NCBI GenBank assembly: GCA_003991915.1
Contig: RQTK01000032.1
Location: forward strand, 489,814 to 553,813
Direction: 5' to 3'
Source: Elysia chlorotica
Lineage: Eukaryota; Mollusca; Gastropoda; Plakobranchidae
DNA length: 64,000 nucleotides
Positions 35,108 through 47,232 of the stretch are shown here, piece by piece; position 1 is the stretch's first letter; each line of letters opens with the position of its first letter. The notes below the pieces were generated by a model. The model saw only the letters and a list, made by a program, of their open reading frames with translations, made no database searches and was not told the DNA's origin. Made by a program: the position numbers and the translations under genes.

Positions 35108-37284
35108 GTAAGCCAAGTTCGACAATTACAGCCTAGTGTTGCAGGATTTGTACTCACGGGTTCCAGCCAAGCTAGAAATCTACATCTCGAGTCTAGATTT
35201 AGATCTTAATCTAAAATCAAGAATCTTATTAGCTTAAAATTTAGATTTGGATCTAGATCCAATTCAATCGATCTTGAGATAATTATTCAATTTTTATGTC
35301 CGGAGATAAATCACAGTTAATCACAGTGTTACCAACCACACAACTCTTGGCCCTGAAGCCTTCCAATTTTCAATGCCATTGTTGAGGTGTTGTTGAAAAG
35401 TTTTTTTTTATACCATTTATGGACCTGGATGGTAGACTAATGCTCCAAAATAGGGTATATCACACGGTTGGTTGATATTCTCTCTAACATGTTAACTTAA
35501 AATCTAAATGGGAGATAAATGTTTTCTTGTACTGCTACTGGATTTTAGATCATGGTTGCTTCTCTTGGTACAATTTAATATAATTTTCTTTATTCTCTGG
35601 TATTTTCCAATTTTGAGGTCCTGAAAAAAGAATCATAGACATAGATCTAGGTTGAAGCAGAGCCAGCGTAGAACTGACAAGCTGAACAATTTTTTTTGTG
35701 ATATCCAGAAATCTAGCTGCAGTCTTTGAAAGTGCATTAAAAAAAATTCTAAAAAAATTGAAATGTAGATAGATTCTTCTATTTTAATAACAATTCAGAA
35801 AGTCCATTAAAAAGCACGCTTAAGTTTAAGAATCAATTAATACAGACTTTTTCGCCCTTTTGCTAGACCTTTCTACAAACACTTTCATGGGATCTATATT
35901 TTTTTTATGTATCATTAATTTTTAGTTGATATAAGATAGATAGGCCTTTACTATCCCATAGGGACATTTTTTTTTTGGTGTACAATAATACATTTGATTC
36001 AATATGACAACATCAGTTGTACATGTGTGAGATAAAAAATAATAATTATAACAATAAAAGAATAAGCATTTTATGTTCAGATGTAAAACTGTTGAAACTA
36101 TACACTGCCAGACATACATAATTCTTAGAAACGCATACCTCTTCACGCATATACAAGAAAACACATACTGCTACAAACACAACTCCTCTAAGTATGGCGT
36201 TGAGTTGAGTTGGTCCAACGCCCAGTGGCAGCACTAGGCTATATTGTGGACGGGCCCCAGGATAAATGTCTGACAATTTTATGTGCCGCCACACAAAATA
36301 CAGGTGACGAAATCAGACAAACAAATCTGCCCACCATGGGACCCAAACCGCGGACCTACCCACCTGGAGAGCAACGATCCACTACTTGAACCAGTTCGCC
36401 CCCTTCTATGTATAGAAATTTTGCAGCAATCTGATGGATGCTGGTACAAATGAGTTTTTACATCTCTCTGTTCTGGCCCTTTTTTAAATTAATCTTTGTA
36501 ATGTGTCATAATCACTATGCAGAGTGTGGTTTATGTCTGATGTTATACATTTAGCTTTATTTATTACTTGTAAAACATACATGTCTTTGCAAGGGGTTAG
36601 TTCACAGCAAATAATTTGGGACGCTTTCTTTCTTAATTTGTCTATTATAACTTATGTATTATTTTGTATATAAATGAAAAAAAATATATCTCACAATTTA
36701 AAAAAAAAACTTTTTTTCTTTCATCAGATCGTTTTCATGACCACAAAGGATTTCGAAAGAAGCAAGGTTACTAAAGTTGCCAGCTCCAAGGTTTTACGAT
36801 TGCTCGTAGTTTTGTTCATTGTTACAATTTTTTTGGCATTGGATTGATGAGTTTGGCTTGATTGGAACCTTAATAATTTTCTCCAGCTTTTCTTTTTAGT
36901 TCCATTCACATTTTGAGACATATATGAAAAGATTAAAAAGGAAGTGCATTTTTTAACCATTAAAAAATTGAAAACTGAGTTTGCACTGTCAGAGACTTTA
37001 AAGTAATGAAGGTAAATGCCAATATATGATCCAGAAAATAAAGTTAAAAGATCAAACAGACCAATGCTAAATACTTATGGTCTGAGTCATGCTTTACAAG
37101 AAAACTATAACCTTGGAAGTTAGTTTTCAATTTTGAAAAAACGTGGTCTCTATTTCTGAACCCTTTAATCCATGTTATATTTCAAACACATATGTATATA
37201 ATATCACATGTCAGAGATTATTGCAACATTTGGGTACCATTTAAATAAATGGAACTGCATTTGGAACTTCTGAGGTTGAAAGCC
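35108..37284. other. Intergenic or intronic DNA, no gene seen
   Basis: Contains a TCTAGA/AGATCT-rich island near 35170-35280 and the SINE at 36200; otherwise AT-rich with no supported exon. Confidence 0.5.
36200..36402 (-). mobile_element. tRNA-derived SINE, type II head, internal deletion
   Basis: Tail complement GAGTTGAGTTGGTCCAACGC, body to CCGCCACACA, a gap, then CAAACCGCGGACCTACCCAC and ACTTGAACCAGTTCGCC, the complement of a type II head. Confidence 0.8.
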
Positions 37285-37706
37285 AGGAGTTGGTTTTAGT
37301 CCCTGCAGTACAATGAACTCGCTTTTAATAGTTTGTTAAACGCAAGGTTTGTTAAGGCAACGTGTGGTTCAGTGCTGCTAATCTAATACCTCCCTCTGAT
37401 ATTGCATGGTGTTGAGATAATCACACTCCTCACTCCTCAACCTACAACTTTCTCTTTGCCTCAACCATACAGCCACATACATGCTCACACACCACGACCA
37501 TTGGCTATCCTTCCCCTCCCTCCTTCTCTAGCTACTGGTCATTTTTCGTTCCATAATCCACTCCTTTTACTAATAAACAACCCATGTCAGTTATTCTTTA
37601 GGGACAAGCTTACAAGTTGTTGGTGGTTTAATTTTAATCTAGATTAAATGTCTAGTATGCTACTATTTAAGCTCAACAACATGCCATATTCGTTGTGGAA
37701 TAGTTT
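37285..37706 (+). repeat. Dispersed repeat, copy 2
   Basis: Diverged partner of 10575-11052 on the same strand, shorter by an internal segment of about 60 bp. Both copies have a C/T-rich middle (CCCCTCCCTCCTTCTC here). Confidence 0.7.
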
Positions 37707-37979
37707 TCTCGGATGTGATTTTGGAGAGTTCATCTTATCTGCTGTTTCGCGTAATGTTTCAGAACCATAAAGGAAATTTTTGCAGCAGTGCTGATTGAGC
37801 TTTTGAAGCTAAGTGAGCTAGAACTCCAGCTGCAATGTCCCAGTATAGAAGACATAAAACAAAGAGAAGAAACTTCAACTAAGCTGCATAATAATATCCC
37901 ATACCAAAACACTGGAAGTGGAATGCATACAACTTAAGGTGAAATATTTGCATGGTCAATTAACTAATTAATTATAAAC

Positions 37980-38085
37980 TATTATTATTATTATAATTAT
38001 TGTTGCTATTGTGTTGTTGTTGTTGTTGTTATTATTATTATTATTATTATCATTGCTATTATTACCGGTACTATTAATTTTACTT

Positions 38086-38136
<51 letters not shown>
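37980..38136 (+). repeat. Interrupted (ATT)n/(GTT)n microsatellite
   Basis: ATT runs at both ends with GTT and unique interruptions; just upstream of the exon-like segment at 38175. Confidence 0.95.
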
Positions 38137-38174
38137 GATTGCAGTAACATTCAGCTTTTCTTTATTTTATTCAG

Positions 38175-38302
38175 ATTTCTCCAAAATAACCAAGGCAATG
38201 TATAGTAGTTGTAGATCGCAAACATATAATGGTGAAAGTTGGAATAAAGGACAATATGAAGGTGCAGATGAAGTTCAACATAATGTACCCTGTCAGAGGA
38301 AT
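38175..38302 (+). other. Exon-like segment upstream of the zinc-finger gene
   Basis: It is bounded by a good acceptor (TTTATTTTATTCAG) and a near-consensus donor (AAT|GTAAGTATAA). One frame is open throughout its 128 bp, with an internal ATG (MYSSCRSQTYNG...). Joined to the acceptor at 40428 the frame stops after a few codons, so in the zinc-finger mRNA it would be a 5' UTR exon with a short upstream ORF. It could instead belong to another transcript. Confidence 0.35.
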
Positions 38303-39213
38303 GTAAGTATAATGTGCATTTTCAAGACTTCCTTCATGCAGCAATCATAGCATAAATAATACACCTCAAAATTATTTTACAAAAATAGTAAACACATTCC
38401 CTAGTAATGTACACATGCATTACATTTATTTCTCATTACATGAATTACTGCCAAGCATATATACACTAATACAGTTTGTCGTACAGTACAATTTAAATTT
38501 AACTTTGCATCAAATTTGTATCATTAAATTAGGAATACTTTCTACATCATTTCTACTACATACTTTCGACTGGGGACTAGTGTAGAGGATTTAATAATAT
38601 AATATTAACTTGACTTAGCAGATTGATAGTGTGATGGGTTTCTTGGCCACAGGAGACATTATTTTACTGTATTAAACCCCTCTGAGATACTGTCCTCTTC
38701 AAGAGTTATAGGTGTACCAAGCTAAAATTCCATTCCAATCTTTTCAAAATGACACTAACCAGAACTCATTCCACGGCTTTTTGCTTTAACGCTGCAGGCA
38801 GGAATTCAGTTAAGGCTTCAGTCTAGAACTGCCTTTTGGCTTGGGAGACGATTTATTTTAAGCACGCTGTGAGGCACGCAAAATTTATCACCTGCGGGTA
38901 ATTCGATCCAACAGGTGAGGTCGTTGTTATCAGGGAGTGTGCTTAGGAATCGCTGGTGATGCCTTGCACAGGAAAAAATTGTCGGAAAAGCACACATTTT
39001 ACCACAAACACTTTTCAACAAAATTCTCCTAAAACATCATATTTTAGAACATCATTGCGTTAGACACATACAGGCTTATTGGGGGAACGGGGAGGAGAAT
39101 AATTACATTTTACAAGAGGAAAAAGAACACATGCAATGAAAGATGAAGCATGCCAGCTAGAAAGCACAATTACAGTCACTTATCCTATTACAAAAAGAGA
39201 GAAACAAATCTTT

Positions 39214-39217
<4 letters not shown>

Positions 39218-39271
<54 letters not shown>

Positions 39272-39281
39272 GATGACGATG

Positions 39282-39338
<57 letters not shown>

Positions 39339-39360
39339 GGAGGGAGGGAGGGAGGGAGAG
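39218..39360 (+). repeat. Two (GA)n tracts and (GGGA)n
   Basis: Two GA arrays separated by AAATGATGACGATGGAGAGA, ending in GGGA units. Confidence 0.96.
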
Positions 39361-40427
39361 TGTTGCAAAAATGATGACGTGTATGAACTTTGATGAACCA
39401 TAAGATGAACTATTTCAACCTCTAAAGTTACTATTAAACATGTCTCATTACTCAAACTATGAACACTGATCCTTGGATTTGGAATACATCTTCTGGAAGC
39501 TTTGAAATAACCCATATTAGACAGATCAATGTGGACATACAATCGAACATGTGGCGACGCCCACAAGATAATTACAGGTTATAAGGTAGAAACATTTATC
39601 TTTGTTTTTTATTTGATTTGAAGAATTGTGTGGGTCATGCTGTCGACCTATTGATCATTTTCTATGGCCTCTATTTATCTGTGTCACGTGATCTAATAAA
39701 CTCCTCTACTTTAAAACAATATTGCAGTATTCACTAAACTTTATTTAACATATTTTGTTATTCAAAGCATGAGAAAATATCCATCTTAGATTTATTAAGG
39801 TCTTTAAATCAATTGATTTTTTATTATACAACTAAAAGTGACACCGCTTTAATAAAACCTAATTGAAATACACAAACACCAAAAGGTTAAATGTAGCATC
39901 AGGAAGTGAACTGGGTCCAAGTTCACATAGGGGCAACAACCACAACGGGCAGTGAGTGATAGGCCGGGCCAAAACTAAACGAGCGCAGGCAGGCAGCCAG
40001 ACTCACTTGATTAATTGTTCTCCTCCGCAACAAACACCCTGAGTCCAATTTTGTTAGTTATACGACCATTACGTAGACCATGAGTGGATGATGTAATCCA
40101 AATGCGACAGGTTGAATTACTCTTTTAAAGTAAGATTGTAAATAAATTAAATTGCTTTTGCTGTTTTTGTTTTGAATTAAACTTTGTCTTTCAAAAAAAA
40201 AATCATTACTGTGGAGGGTATAAGATCCATTCAATTAACTCTGTTAAAAAAAAAAAAAATCCCAAACAAAATCTTTTTTTGCAGTGTCAAAGATAATACC
40301 TTTATTAAATATTGTGGTGGTGATTTCCTCTTTGTTCTAGATTCAGCAGTAGGGTAGGCTATTTTGGTGCTCCTCACAAACTGAGTAATTAATCAACAAA
40401 TATATATTTCTTGATTTTATCATCTAG
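39361..40427. other. Upstream region of the zinc-finger gene, no exon seen
   Basis: AT-rich with A-runs at 40192-40202 and 40245-40258; no CpG-rich patch adjoining the coding exon. Confidence 0.5.
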
Positions 40428-40663
40428 GTTCTGAGCTGATTTACAGAAGATGAGTCAGCCATACAGAAAGACCCAAGCAATTTGTCACACAAAAACTTTG
40501 ATATATTGCTAATCATGTAACTTTGATCATTATTTAGCAACTCTTTTTTTTTGAATTTGTAATATTTATTTTCTAAAAAATGAGTCTATGTGCAATCAAA
40601 ATCATCTCTAATTCAAAGTGTTTTCATGATTAAATTGGTCAAATTAAATAAAACTTTTACATT
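40428..40663 (+). other. Probable 5' UTR of the zinc-finger gene
   Basis: A splice acceptor-like TTTTATCATCTAG ends at 40427, and the stretch to the ATG has stops in the coding frame. It is most simply the 5' part of the coding exon, with one or more upstream non-coding exons. Confidence 0.4.
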
Positions 40664-43600
40664 ATGTCTGATCCTATCAATATACTTGATATAAGTTGTG
40701 CGCAAGAGGTAATGGGCCCTATGAGTACACACTGTGAGAAAGTAAATGTTGCTTTGGAAGAAATGCGTTATCCTTATCCCACCCAAGACTCACAAAAATC
40801 TCAAAAAATTCCACAAAGACTTGTTATCTCGGATGAGAACATGTCAAAATTTGAAAATGACAAACTAGCTGTAGAAGAGCACAGTGTTGTTACAAAATTT
40901 ACAAGAGGGAAAAGACAGGGCAGAAAAGAGACCAGACCACAGAAGAAGTCTAAAACAAATGGTGAAAGACAGATGAAGTCTATCTCTTCATTAAATACTC
41001 ATATTGCTGATAAGCAAACATCCTTTGAAGAGCTAAAACCTATGTATGAAGAAAGAACAGAGACAGATGATTGTTCACGTCAGGACACGGTAGATAATTC
41101 ATTAGGAGAGACACTAGCTACAAGCTTGAAGCTGATAGCCACAAACAGCTCTTCTCCACCACACCCCAGTTCTCTTTTGGAGCAGTCCTATAAAGAAGAC
41201 ACTCTGAATTACACCCAAGATGCAGAAATTACAGAGAATCACACCAAAGATTTTCAGAGCTCTCAGGTGCCTACCATGGCGCCAACTCAGCCTTTAACAA
41301 AATGGTCACCATGTTTAACTAGATCTGGTGCAAAAAAGAAGAAAAGGGGAAGAAAACCTAAAAAGATAATACCTCCAGAAGACGAGCTGGATGACAAGTA
41401 TATTAGTGACTCTGAAATGATGCAACCAGTCCTCCACAATGATGGAAGTGTCACTCTTTACCAATGTGAAGTCTGCCACAAGCTGTTTAACAAGAGACAG
41501 ACTTTGAGGCAACACTTTATCACGCATACAGACAGGTTTGCATGCCAGTTTTGTGATGCAAGGTGCAAAAGTAAAGGTGACCTCCGTACCCATATTCAAA
41601 CGCACACAAAAGAAAAGCCATACCATTGTGACATTTGTAACACTGATTACACACGAGAAAGCATCCTTAAGAAACATTTGAAAACACAGTTGCATTTACG
41701 AGCAGTTTATGAAAGGGATAAGATAGTTGAAATGCATAGATTCCGTGGAAGTAAAGATATGAAAGCCATAGATAAATTTATTCCTTCCAAAACTAAAGTA
41801 AAGCTGGGTGGTTTCTCATGTGGGAAGTGTTCAAGAGTATTGCTCACAAAGACAGAATACAGAAAGCACATAAAATCCCATTCTATGACTCATGTCTGCA
41901 ATGTTTGCCAGAAGGGCTGTAAAACTGCTTTACTTTTGAAGATTCACCTAAGATCACACAAAAATGAAAATAAGTTAAGCTGCAAAAGCTGTTCTCGCAA
42001 ATTTGCCACACTTCAATTTTTGAAAGATCATTTAAAGACTCACAAGGACATGTCGACTCAGAAGCCAGACCAGAGTCTTATAAAAGCTGTCATTACCAAA
42101 CACAATAAGGACATAAAGATGATGAAAGTTTCAGAATTGCAAGATCCTCCCCAACCAAAGGGAAGACAACCACACACCCCTGTGTCTAGGAAAGCTACGT
42201 TTGAATGTAAAATATGTCACAGGATGTTCACAAGTGAAAAACGTTTGTCAAACCACGCCCATACCCACAAGGGATTATTTCCTTGCAGTGTTTGCACTAA
42301 ATCTTTTGCATCTTCATCAAAATTGACAAATCACATGCTTGAACATGAAAAATTATTTGTGAAATGTGAAATATGTCATGCTGCATATGGTAATCAGGAT
42401 CAATTGAATAGACATGTTGAAAGCCAACACTGTGAAGGCAGTGAGCTTGTTTGCAAAATTTGCTACAAGAAATTTGAAAGTGCCATTGAGGTTCACAGGC
42501 ATATGAATGATCATGCTCCTACTATGCTTTTTAGTGGTGGTTGCTTAGATGAAAGTTCCATACCAGTAGTCAACAGAGGAAAGAGAGTGCCACATTCTTT
42601 ATTTTATAAAATTACTGACACAGATGACTCAAGTGACGAAGAGAAAAAATTTAGTAGTGTAGCTAAAATGGTAAATGAATTTGCAAATCACAAGCAAAGT
42701 CTCACTGAGGAAGACGGTGATGGCAATTTGACAACCTCTGAGTTTATTGAGATAATGAACACAGCTTTAGAAATGGATGACAAAGAAGTTTATGACATTG
42801 AAACACCAGGCTTTGAAGACGAATTATTCTTCAGTATCTTTGAGGTTCTTGAAAGTGAAATTCACAGCTCAGGCGAGTCTGATTTTGATGAAGACTATGA
42901 GGGAGGAGAGGAACTTTCCGCAATCCGAAAGCCAATTCTTTACTGTTATGGTGATATAGTAAGAAAACATGGTGAGGAGTTTGAACAGTACTGTCACAAA
43001 GATATTTCAGAAAACATTTTTCAATGTTCTCTCTGTGTTTTGAACTTTGATAAAGAAAAGTACCTCAGTAATCATATTAAGAGTCATGTTTGTGAATACT
43101 GTAACAAATTCTTTACAGACACAGGGAAACTCTCTATCCATAAGGCAAGCCATGTAAAACGTCTGCTGAGTAAAATAGACAGTGAAGCCAAAAAAATGCA
43201 ACAAACAAGAAAATGGCAAAACATAATGATTGATTCCTCAGACTCTGAAACTGAAAATGATGTCCGCTTTCTCAATGATCTGGAAGATATTTTAGAGAGC
43301 GACTCTGCAAAATCTACCCGTGCTGAACATTTTTTAAGGACATTATCACATGATGATATTGTCAAAGCCAATAAGCATGTATTTGATGAGCATTCCTTTG
43401 TGGATACAGCAAACAATATTTTTGCATGTACTATCTGCAAGAGAAAGTATGCAAGACCAACAACTTTAACACGTCATTTTAAGACTCATGTATGTCAATA
43501 TTGTAACACATTTTTCACTGACAAATCTGACTTACTTGAGCATAAGTATAGACATAGAAAAAGAGCTGCTTTGATGAAGGCAGAGATCACTGGTGAGGGT

Positions 43601-44524
43601 AGTAAGATGCCTCCTTCCCCAGTCGTGTCTAAGGAAAATAGAGCTCTTTTCAAAAGATTCTCATTTGTAGACGCCGAGAGAAATATCAATAGGTGCACAC
43701 TTTGTAGCAAAGACTTTGTGAGAAGAACTGTACTCACAAGGCACTTGAAGACACATGTCTGTGCTCACTGTGACAAGTTTTTTGAGGATAAGTATGATTT
43801 GGTCAAACATACTACGTTTCACAAAGTAGAAAAGCAGTATACTGAAGAGGATGGTGATGATGAAGGAGAAGACTTTCTTGAATACGAAGATCCAAAACCT
43901 TTTCCTCAAGCCTCTCCTCAAGAGCAAAGCCTAAGAGAAAAAACTCTTAGCATACCGTCATCTTATCCTTCCACTTTACCACCCTATAACTCATCTTTTC
44001 ATGTGCAGCCCTCTTGCACTGGTAGCAATGAACCAATAGCATACATTCAACTTCCTAGTGCTGGCAATGTAGGAGCTGACAACCAAGTATATCCTAATCA
44101 AAACAATGGAACACCTTTCCAGATTATTCCACAAACCGTGAACGTTTATAAAGAGAATGGTTCTGATAGTTTTTTGGTATCGTCCACAAACTGCCAGCCA
44201 AATAACCAGGATAAAATAATTACCATTACTCAGCCCCAAATGGTACAGGATGATGCCATGGAAAGAGAGAGGCTTTTTGAGTGTGGCGAATGTGGAAAGA
44301 GATTTTTTAAAAATGGGCACTTGAAATCCCATATGACTATTCATACAGGGAGTAGGCCTCATGTCTGTAGTGTATGTGGCAAAGCATTTAGCAGGGGCAC
44401 CACTCTACGTAAACACGAAAAAACACACCTCAAAAGATGTAAAATTTGTGATACTACTTTTGCTAGTAAATACGAGTTAGACTTACATCTTGAAATACAC
44501 AGAACATATGCTTTTTACAAGTGA
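40664..44524 (+). CDS. Large C2H2 zinc-finger protein with 19 fingers
   Basis: Uninterrupted 1286-codon frame. The ATG at 40664 is preceded by an in-frame TAA 18 nt upstream, so this is the natural start. The first 220 residues are polar. A basic KKKKRGRKPKK segment near 222-236 is AT-hook-like. Fingers 1-3 lie near 265-344, 4-6 near 384-459 and 7-10 near 513-617. An acidic spacer with DSSDEE, EEDGDG and SDFDEDYEGGEE covers about 630-750. Three paired-finger modules follow near 786-832, 921-966 and 1009-1055; in each the first finger's last His is followed by Val and then directly by the next finger's Cys (KTHVC). Fingers 17-19 (about 1206-1280) include the only standard linker-like segment, HTGSRPH. 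It is probably a nuclear DNA-binding regulator. Target and ortholog are not recognisable by eye; CTCF, PRDM or KRAB domains are not seen. Confidence 0.95.
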   Translation: MSDPINILDISCAQEVMGPMSTHCEKVNVALEEMRYPYPTQDSQKSQKIPQRLVISDENMSKFENDKLAVEEHSVVTKFTRGKRQGRKETRPQKKSKTNGERQMKSISSLNTHIADKQTSFEELKPMYEERTETDDCSRQDTVDNSLGETLATSLKLIATNSSSPPHPSSLLEQSYKEDTLNYTQDAEITENHTKDFQSSQVPTMAPTQPLTKWSPCLTRSGAKKKKRGRKPKKIIPPEDELDDKYISDSEMMQPVLHNDGSVTLYQCEVCHKLFNKRQTLRQHFITHTDRFACQFCDARCKSKGDLRTHIQTHTKEKPYHCDICNTDYTRESILKKHLKTQLHLRAVYERDKIVEMHRFRGSKDMKAIDKFIPSKTKVKLGGFSCGKCSRVLLTKTEYRKHIKSHSMTHVCNVCQKGCKTALLLKIHLRSHKNENKLSCKSCSRKFATLQFLKDHLKTHKDMSTQKPDQSLIKAVITKHNKDIKMMKVSELQDPPQPKGRQPHTPVSRKATFECKICHRMFTSEKRLSNHAHTHKGLFPCSVCTKSFASSSKLTNHMLEHEKLFVKCEICHAAYGNQDQLNRHVESQHCEGSELVCKICYKKFESAIEVHRHMNDHAPTMLFSGGCLDESSIPVVNRGKRVPHSLFYKITDTDDSSDEEKKFSSVAKMVNEFANHKQSLTEEDGDGNLTTSEFIEIMNTALEMDDKEVYDIETPGFEDELFFSIFEVLESEIHSSGESDFDEDYEGGEELSAIRKPILYCYGDIVRKHGEEFEQYCHKDISENIFQCSLCVLNFDKEKYLSNHIKSHVCEYCNKFFTDTGKLSIHKASHVKRLLSKIDSEAKKMQQTRKWQNIMIDSSDSETENDVRFLNDLEDILESDSAKSTRAEHFLRTLSHDDIVKANKHVFDEHSFVDTANNIFACTICKRKYARPTTLTRHFKTHVCQYCNTFFTDKSDLLEHKYRHRKRAALMKAEITGEGSKMPPSPVVSKENRALFKRFSFVDAERNINRCTLCSKDFVRRTVLTRHLKTHVCAHCDKFFEDKYDLVKHTTFHKVEKQYTEEDGDDEGEDFLEYEDPKPFPQASPQEQSLREKTLSIPSSYPSTLPPYNSSFHVQPSCTGSNEPIAYIQLPSAGNVGADNQVYPNQNNGTPFQIIPQTVNVYKENGSDSFLVSSTNCQPNNQDKIITITQPQMVQDDAMERERLFECGECGKRFFKNGHLKSHMTIHTGSRPHVCSVCGKAFSRGTTLRKHEKTHLKRCKICDTTFASKYELDLHLEIHRTYAFYK

Positions 44525-46230
44525 AGCACAAGCCATATTTTCATGTAATTTTGGTTTTCTGCTGAAGAGTATTTTAAAAATGGATTTTTTTTAAAGGCAG
44601 CCAGATTTATGTTTTTGTTGTTGTTGCTTATTACCAATATATCCACATGTACATTCACATGCACATTCACTGTTTTAGTTATTGCATGAAAAGCAGTTCC
44701 CCATATGGTTGGGATGTAATTTTTAGTGGTTGAAATGAAATATATTTGTACTTAGGCAATTTGATATTAATTAATAAATGAAACATTTTTAAAACGTAAA
44801 ACTTTACTTTCTTTAAAAAGTTCAATTTCTGTATTTTTTTATTTTATGCAGAAACTAATGGCTTGTAGTGGTAACTTCAGGAAATCGAAAAATATGTGCA
44901 TTTTTTGTTTTTTTGTTAATTTTATTTTAAATTACTCTTGCAAACATTTCATTGTTTTAGGAAATGTATGCATAAAAAAAATCTGTGCCATATTGGATGT
45001 AGAACATTATAATCATTATTATCAGGACATTCATGTTTAACTAACACAATAAGAACTAAAAACTCAAATCCTGAAATGTAAGTCTTTCTATTAAATTGTA
45101 CAGACAAAATGTGATAATGTAATCAGTACAATTTTTAGGAATGTCTCTCATCCTTTCTTTGATCCTACAATTCCAATTGTTTTTAGTTATAATAAGACAT
45201 GTCATTTTAGCACTTAGTTGTAAGGGACTTTCATTTGGCACCAGTTATTAGTTTTAATAAACGTGTTTAAAATCCTGATGAGATGAAGAATGTTTTGCTT
45301 ACTTTTTAATACACAGCAGACATATTTTAGTTTTTAAAATAAAATGTGAATTATTAAAATCTTTAGGAATATTTAATAAAACAAACAGTACAAGAGAGGA
45401 GTAATTCAGATTTTAAACCTAGTCATTTGCCTTATAATACTGATATGGATTTCACTATTGAAAAAAACTTTTAAATTAACCTTTCTAGTCATTTCTATCT
45501 AATATGTGCAATTGAATTACAAAGTGTGAATTTGTTGTACAGATATATCTAATACTAAATAATAATGTGATGCAGGCTTTTGCACTTTATTTACCTTTAG
45601 AAACAGAATAATGGTTTCAGTTTAACTTTGTAAACTAAAACATGTTTATTTTTCAAGTCTGGTGCATTTTGCAAGGTTAAGATGTAGCATGAACATGGAT
45701 GTTTAATATGTTCACCATATTTTTGATGTATGTATATTTGGAAATATATAATGCTTTATGTTTTTAAGGGATAAGGGACATCATGTCTTTAAACATTTAA
45801 CATTTTGTAGTTTTTCAAAAGTTATTTTAGTTACTTTATAACTTCAAATTATTTCTAATGAGCAGAATACCAAAAATGAAACATTCGCCTTTCCTTTTTA
45901 CTATTTGACTGATAGATTAAGAAGGTATAGCAATTATTTTTTGGGGGGTTTTTGCCTTTTGTTGGTCTGGATCACATCATAAATTAATTTTTTTAAGCTT
46001 GTTAGTTTTAAATATTTTGCTCTTTTAATTCCTGTTTTATAGATTTATGTGTTAATATTATATTTTCAGTGCATAAAGTAAACAATATATACATGCCAGT
46101 CTGTGTAAAATATAAGTATATTTTGATTAGAGTATCTTTGGCTTGTTAAAAACATTTTTTAGGATACATATAAAATAAGAAGTAAGTGAAAATTTTCTAC
46201 TTATACAAAACCATACAGCTTTCTGGCCTC
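44525..46230 (+). other. Probable 3' UTR of the zinc-finger gene with poly(A) signals
   Basis: AT-rich DNA without a supported ORF. AATAAA occurs at 44773-44778 and 45256-45261; the second is followed by a U/GU-rich stretch (TGTTTTGCTT), making it the better candidate end. T-rich DNA continues towards 48.3 kb with further weak signals. Confidence 0.4.
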
Positions 46231-46309
46231 CACCCCCCCCCCCCCCCCCACCTTCTTTACTCACTTACACAACTCAAGCTCTTTCTGCCCCCCCCCCCCC
46301 CCCCCCCCG
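46230..46309 (+). repeat. Two long poly-C runs
   Basis: About 19 and 21 C separated by 38 bp; G-quadruplex potential on the minus strand, and likely difficult to sequence. Confidence 0.95.
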
Positions 46310-47232
46310 TTTTTTTCCTTAAAAAAAAAAGACAACCCCTTCCCTCCTTTAACCTGTCCTAATTTAATTTTTTTCTTTCTTTGTTTTAAACTATAATTAA
46401 TTTAATGTAACATAGTTTTCATGGATTTTTTATGACAGAAACTCTCAATAACTTTTCCCCCCAATAATATATCCAATTTATCACACTACTTGTATTAATG
46501 CTTTGTGGATTCATGTGTGGAAGGCCTTAAGATCTCATTAATTGTGACTGGAGTTTTTTTTTTTCAAACTTATTTAGAGAATCTTTAGCTGTGTTTGTGT
46601 TTATTAAAGCTGCTTAATGTGCGGGTGTTTAAACAAGGGTCTTCATTGAATAAATAATTAGGAGAAAAAATATTTGGGTAGGTTAACCGAGCAAGCTTGC
46701 AATGTATTTTTAGCTTTAGCCATGTCTTGATTTAAATCTATGAGATAATGCACACATTTTTACACGCTCAAAAGCTAATTGCATTTTTATTTTTCATTGA
46801 GACAAAATAAAAAAATAAAATGGATTTTATTTTGTGTGGTTTTTAGATTCTTTTACATCATCACAACACATGATCTGTTTTAAAAGTCTTTAAATAAATA
46901 TTGAATTAAATTGAATTTGAATTTTATTCAGTCTATGATAGTTTATAATTATAACAAATTGGAGAAATGAATGTATGCAATAGTTTATGAAATTGATTTA
47001 CTATGCCTCCAATAATAATACATTGAAAACTACCTTATAGTCTTGTACAAAAGAACAACAATCATGCAATTAAACCTAATTAGGGGGAATCATAAAAAGC
47101 AGTCATTATGTATGTGCTATATGTACGAAAATAAATATTAATTACCATGAAGATGGCCTTCATAAATTTGTATATTAAAAGGAGGGAGCATCGATTTTCT
47201 TACGTTGTGAAAATGATTACAAATGAACATAA

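Noticed and set aside
38818-39021. Minus ORF reading CWIELPAGDKFCVPHSVLK
   Set aside because: Protein-like in feel, but no family, splice partner or start context could be supported.
41315-44362. Minus-strand ORFs of 70-126 codons rich in Phe, Leu and Cys
   Set aside because: Complementary shadows of the zinc-finger coding sequence.
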